Source: Oscillospiraceae bacterium (GTDB taxonomy: Bacteria; Bacillota; Clostridia; Oscillospirales; Ruminococcaceae). From it: 22,633 nucleotides of DNA. A model generated the notes under the pieces. It searched no databases, was not told the DNA's origin, and saw only the letters and a program-made list of their open reading frames with translations. The translations under genes and the position numbers were made by a program. Positions 21,931 to 22,633 of this stretch are shown here, piece after piece. Position 1 is the stretch's first letter. Every line of letters starts with the position of its first letter. The stretch lies in contig JAGAEK010000103.1 of NCBI GenBank assembly GCA_017828835.1, positions 1-22,633 on the forward strand, read 5' to 3'.

Positions 21931-22633
21931 TTGAATGAGAACAAATACGTTATAGCGGCGGCTGTATGTTCGGTCCTGATGATATTTATAATATCGGCGA
22001 TGATAGTTATATTCGGGAGAACGGAAGATGAGACCGGGTCGATTGCGGAACTGAGAAATTATGAGAAATATATAAAATACGAGAAAGTATCCGACGAAAT
22101 AACAGACAGGTACGAAAGCGAGCTGCGCCCCGAAGGTTACAGCGAAAATATTTTGACCGGACTTGCACTGTCGATCGAGGAAAATAAGAACGCTCCCGAT
22201 ACCGTATACAGAGTGTTTATAAACGTGAGACCTTTCGAAGAAAAATATTACGACGGTATATCGACTGAAACGGAAAAAGAGATTTTCAAGGAATGGGCTG
22301 AAAAATCGGTCATCGGCAAAGAAAAGCTACAAAGCGAGATCGAGCGGTTCGAAGCGGAAAAGACTGATAATATATACGTGCAAAATCTGAAAATAATACT
22401 CAGATATTCGACTGGTATGCTTGCCGAATGGGTATATTCCGCGGAGCTTTCGGCGGAAACGGTATACGAACTCGCAAATGAAGGGTATGAGATCGGACTT
22501 ATAGGCGAAGGAAAGAACAAAGACGAGACGGACGACTTTAATGTTTTTTCGCTTCGGGAGGCGTCGGACGGAAAGACGAAGGTTTTGCTGAGCGTTACGG
22601 CCGAGACCGAGGAAGACGGAATAAAAAAGACGA
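21931..22633 (+). CDS. Membrane-anchored protein of unknown function, cut by the right edge
   Basis: An open frame of 234 codons that starts at TTG 21931 with GGTGA (21920-21924) six bases upstream, and is still open at the window end. The product begins MNENKYVIAAAVCSVLMIFI, has one strong membrane segment (about 7-28), then a highly charged, Glu/Lys-rich, probably extracytoplasmic domain of at least 200 residues with helical stretches (111-145) and beta-like pieces (TVYRVFINVR, KVLLSVTAET). In-frame ATGs exist only inside the membrane segment, so TTG is the sensible start. Glu/Lys-rich composition and codon use resemble neighbouring genes. I do not recognise a family and assign no function. 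It is divergent from coaX. Confidence 0.75.
   Translation, partial: MNENKYVIAAAVCSVLMIFIISAMIVIFGRTEDETGSIAELRNYEKYIKYEKVSDEITDRYESELRPEGYSENILTGLALSIEENKNAPDTVYRVFINVRPFEEKYYDGISTETEKEIFKEWAEKSVIGKEKLQSEIERFEAEKTDNIYVQNLKIILRYSTGMLAEWVYSAELSAETVYELANEGYEIGLIGEGKNKDETDDFNVFSLREASDGKTKVLLSVTAETEEDGIKKT

Noticed and set aside
1..22633. CRISPR arrays, tRNA or rRNA genes, insertion sequences, phage genes or toxin-antitoxin pairs
   Set aside because: Looked for on both strands; no spaced direct repeats, tRNA cloverleafs, transposase motifs or small paired genes were seen. Short degenerate elements could still be missed by eye.

Overview
The window looks like a chromosomal segment from an anaerobic, spore-forming member of the Bacillota, most likely class Clostridia. 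The signs are AGGAGG-type ribosome binding sites with canonical sigma-A promoters, the order ffs (small SRP RNA)-dnaX-ybaB-recR, a SpoIIQ-like M23 peptidase, formate-tetrahydrofolate ligase, a propionate-type CoA-transferase, a membrane pyrophosphatase, and an ECF S-component next to type III pantothenate kinase. I cannot name genus or species from sequence alone. There is no sign of phage, transposon, CRISPR or other recent transfer; this is mostly core chromosome.

Layout. At 1-2735 a DUF4432 (aldose-1-epimerase-like) gene, cut by the left edge, is divergent from an FGGY sugar kinase and a small double [4Fe-4S] protein, ending at a terminator fused to the last stop codon. At 2772-3506 is the SpoIIQ-like peptidase. 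Then comes a long leftward unit (10811 to 3662) of eight tightly spaced genes: fhs, tsaE, tsaB, rpiB, a histidine phosphatase, ruvX, a CoA-transferase and a cation diffusion facilitator. A strong hairpin terminator closes it. At 10955-12085 a rightward SEDS-family (RodA/FtsW) gene converges on hppA (14254 to 12149), with a perfect 36-nt palindrome between them that can terminate both. From about 20172 leftward runs ffs-dnaX-ybaB-recR-gtrA, followed in the same direction by a DMT-family and an MFS transporter. From 21840 leftward is coaX-panT. At 21931 a rightward gene of unknown function starts with TTG and runs off the right edge.

How the genes fit together. The leftward units hold translation and genome upkeep (t6A synthesis by TsaE/TsaB, RuvX, SRP RNA, clamp-loader DnaX, RecR), one-carbon and short-chain acid metabolism (Fhs, CoA-transferase), coenzyme A supply (PanT uptake, CoaX phosphorylation), and PPi-driven ion pumping (HppA). 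RodA/FtsW and SpoIIQ concern the cell wall and spore engulfment.

The most notable points are: seven of 23 genes appear to start at TTG, chosen by Shine-Dalgarno spacing; a gene at the right edge with no ATG start; a short QueG-like iron-sulfur protein coupled to a sugar kinase; a three-hairpin leader between coaX and panT; and a SpoIIQ-like protein with intact metal ligands and a possible forespore promoter. I did not find a clearly new multi-gene system.
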